A stretch of 64,000 nt of DNA from the NCBI GenBank assembly GCA_025980765.1, contig JAICXB010000015.1, positions 1-64,000 on the forward strand, in the 5' to 3' direction. Of the stretch, positions 62,521-64,000 are shown one piece after another (position 1 is the stretch's first letter; every line of letters starts with the position of its first letter). A program made the translations under genes and the position numbers. Under the pieces are notes generated by a model that was not told where the DNA came from, did not search any database, and was given only the letters and a program-made list of their open reading frames with translations. Source of the DNA: Terriglobales bacterium. GTDB taxonomy: Bacteria > Acidobacteriota > Terriglobia > Terriglobales > Acidobacteriaceae.

Positions 62521-62782
62521 TGCGAACCAGCGGGCGAGCTGGAACGCGCGACTCGACGACCGCGCCGATCAGAGGATGCTCCTCTCCTTCGATCAACAGC
62601 ATGACGGTCCCGCAAACGATGAGCAGCAGAGGCCACCACGTCATCCAGTCCTGCGCTCCGGGAAGATTAACGCTGATGCTCAGAACGTCCATCCGCGATA
62701 ACAACATCAGGGTGCCGAGTGTAGCAATAATCACTCCCGCCACTACGTCGCTCGTCCGCGACTGGAGATTTGCGCCCTTCAT
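62495..62782 (-). CDS. LiaI/LiaF-like small membrane protein
   Basis: 95 residues with two transmembrane segments (VVAGVIIATLGTLMLLSRM and DWMTWWPLLLIVCGTVMLLIEG). This is the LiaI-LiaF-like membrane region found alone. It overlaps the LiaF-like gene by 26 bases, so translation is coupled. Likely part of the same four-gene envelope-stress operon. A GGAGG-type box lies upstream of its ATG. Confidence 0.82.
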   Translation of the reverse strand: MKGANLQSRTSDVVAGVIIATLGTLMLLSRMDVLSISVNLPGAQDWMTWWPLLLIVCGTVMLLIEGEEHPLIGAVVESRVPARPLVRNEERSHGF

Positions 62783-62889
62783 GGCTGCCTCCTGCCTGTC
62801 CTTGCTTCGAGGACAAGAGTAGAAGAGGCGTTCCCATCGGTCTTGCGCTTTTCGGTAAGTGGAGGTCGGGTACCGGCGAATGACGGTTG

Positions 62890-63270
62890 TCAGCCTGCCT
62901 GCACAAACTCCAGCCGGTTGCCCCAGGGATCTTCGGCATAGAAACGCCGGGCGCCGGGGATTGCGTCGTCATCCTGCACGGCGATTCTGGCCGCAGTGAA
63001 TCGCTGCCGAAGCTCGCGCAGATCAGTCACTGCAATGGCCGGATGCGCCTTTTTTGCCGGACGAAAGTCTGCCTCGATCCCAATGTGAATTTGATGAGTT
63101 CCACATTGGAACCAGCAGCCACCGCGATTGCGCAACGCTTCAGGTTTGCTAAGTTCGGATAGACCGAGGATCCGGCCATAAAAATCGCGCGCAGCATCCT
63201 CGCAACCCGCAGGGGCCGCGAGTTGCACATGGTCAATGCCGAGGAGCAAGGATGATGAAGTGCCTTGCAT
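62890..63270 (-). CDS. VOC (glyoxalase/dioxygenase-like) family protein
   Basis: 126 residues. Starts GIDHVQLAAPAGCEDAARDF with the metal-binding His, then YGRILGLSELSKP, FQCGTHQIHIG and RFYAEDPWGNRLEFV. A single VOC domain (two paired beta-alpha-beta3 modules). Metal-dependent enzymes of many functions use this fold; the exact reaction is unknown. Its ATG overlaps the stop of the upstream decarboxylase (TAATG at 63272-63268). Confidence 0.9.
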   Translation of the reverse strand: MQGTSSSLLLGIDHVQLAAPAGCEDAARDFYGRILGLSELSKPEALRNRGGCWFQCGTHQIHIGIEADFRPAKKAHPAIAVTDLRELRQRFTAARIAVQDDDAIPGARRFYAEDPWGNRLEFVQAG

Positions 63271-64000
63271 TATCCCGGTCCAGCCGACAATGGCTGTCGT
63301 TGTGCTTGGAGACGTGTCCGGACCGCCTCCGCCGCCTGTTGCAACCTCCCCAGCAATTCTTCCAGGTGCCGCTGCTCAGTGAGATAGCTGATAATCATCA
63401 CGCGAATTACGGTGCGGCCATTTACCCGCGTGGTCGAAATCCAGTGCTTACCGTCGCGAGTCACATGGTCAACAATCGCCTCAAGAGCGCGCTCATCCTC
63501 CTCGCCATCTCTCAATCGCAGATTCACGATCGGCAGCATCGGCGGTGTGACTACCTCAAAATCCGGTGATTTCCTGATCTCTTGCACAAACCAACTCATG
63601 AGCGCGAGTTGACGATCGATGTGCTGCTCGTAAGCTGCGCGTCCATGCACCCGCAATGTGAGCCAGAGCTTCAAGGAGTTCATGCGCCGCGACCACTGCG
63701 TGCTGATCGCGAAGTTGTCGGTGGTTATTGGCTGCCCGGTCTTCGGCATGTACGGAGTTGCCACGCCGAACGTCGGCTTCAGCAGTTCGGGATGCGCAGT
63801 CAGCACCACCCCGGCGGCGAATGGCATGGCCAGCCATTTGTGCGGATCGATGGTAAGCGAGTCCGCCAACTCGATGCCGCTGACGAGACTGCGATGCTGG
63901 TCGCTGAAGATGGCCGCCGCTCCATACGCGCCGTCCACATGAAGCCAAAGTTTGTGCCCCCGGCAGATTTCAGCGATGCCGGAAATATCGTCGATTACCC
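63270..64000 (-). CDS. PLP-dependent decarboxylase (group II type), C-terminal part, runs off window end
   Basis: 243 codons visible; the N-terminus is beyond the window. IDDISGIAEICRGHKLWLHVDGAYGAAA and the PLP-Lys motif SLTIDPHKWLAMPFAAG identify the pyridoxal-dependent amino-acid decarboxylase family (as in Glu, Tyr and aromatic decarboxylases). The C-terminal SRRMNSLKLWLTLRVHG and STTRVNGRTVIRVMIISYLT are normal. Substrate undetermined. It is translationally coupled to the VOC gene. Confidence 0.92.
   Translation of the reverse strand, partial: VIDDISGIAEICRGHKLWLHVDGAYGAAAIFSDQHRSLVSGIELADSLTIDPHKWLAMPFAAGVVLTAHPELLKPTFGVATPYMPKTGQPITTDNFAISTQWSRRMNSLKLWLTLRVHGRAAYEQHIDRQLALMSWFVQEIRKSPDFEVVTPPMLPIVNLRLRDGEEDERALEAIVDHVTRDGKHWISTTRVNGRTVIRVMIISYLTEQRHLEELLGRLQQAAEAVRTRLQAQRQPLSAGPG

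Overview
This window looks like a chromosomal segment of an Acidobacteriota member, probably class Terriglobia (Koribacter/Sulfotelmatobacter-like). The pointers are a VWFA-related protein of the type expanded in Acidobacteria (17013-18038), two large outer-membrane proteins with carboxypeptidase-regulatory-like N-termini (37080-39455 and 44351-47293), and moderately high GC. Genes lie on both strands in short operons, with an unusually large number of palindromic intergenic repeats between them. No rRNA, tRNA, CRISPR array, prophage or intact insertion sequence was seen.

Layout. 1-9.4 kb: partial receiver-like protein, GNAT acetyltransferase, DUF433 antitoxin with a frameshifted PIN-like toxin, isoprenylcysteine-methyltransferase-like protein with a MarR regulator, B12/radical SAM enzyme, secreted phosphoesterase lipoprotein, S4 protein (hslR), NYN RNase, ECF sigma/anti-sigma pair. 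9.4-17 kb: GAF-like protein, lytic transglycosylase, antitoxin with a frameshifted RelE-like toxin, mdh and icd, orphan VapB. 17-27 kb: VWA protein, TPR protein with CLC transporter, DUF4126, DUF47-Pit phosphate uptake, ribBA, ABC exporter. 27-37 kb: bactofilin, large secreted Ig/beta-propeller protein, STAS protein, groESL with CIRCE control, sodium:solute symporter. 37-47 kb: outer-membrane barrel followed by a 1304-residue multihaem cytochrome with a beta-propeller tail, then a TonB-dependent receptor. 47-59 kb: msrPQ, murB, GT4 and PIG-L genes, dapD, RNase J, Fpg, dapA, bacilliredoxin. 59-64 kb: recombinase-like HTH protein, a LiaF-like/LytS/LytR envelope-stress operon, a VOC protein and a PLP decarboxylase that runs off the end.

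The most unusual property is between the genes. More than twenty intergenic elements belong to about ten families. In most, a short word of roughly 7-9 nt is repeated with small changes and then mirrored, giving imperfect or perfect inverted repeats (families A-K below). One composite family (B) occurs three times with the same nested order of modules, once as a perfect 37-bp inverted repeat and once enclosing a vapB gene. Elements also sit inside groESL and msrPQ and fill the whole divergent dapD/PIG-L gap. Three antitoxin genes are intact, while the two toxin genes next to them are frameshifted and the third antitoxin has no partner.

Functionally the window mixes core metabolism (TCA, lysine/peptidoglycan, riboflavin, phosphate), protein quality control and repair (GroESL, MsrPQ, Hsp15-like, Fpg, bacilliredoxin) and envelope or extracellular functions (cytochrome/barrel pair, TonB receptor, phosphoesterase, LiaF-like operon). 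All calls come from reading the sequence; no database search was run.
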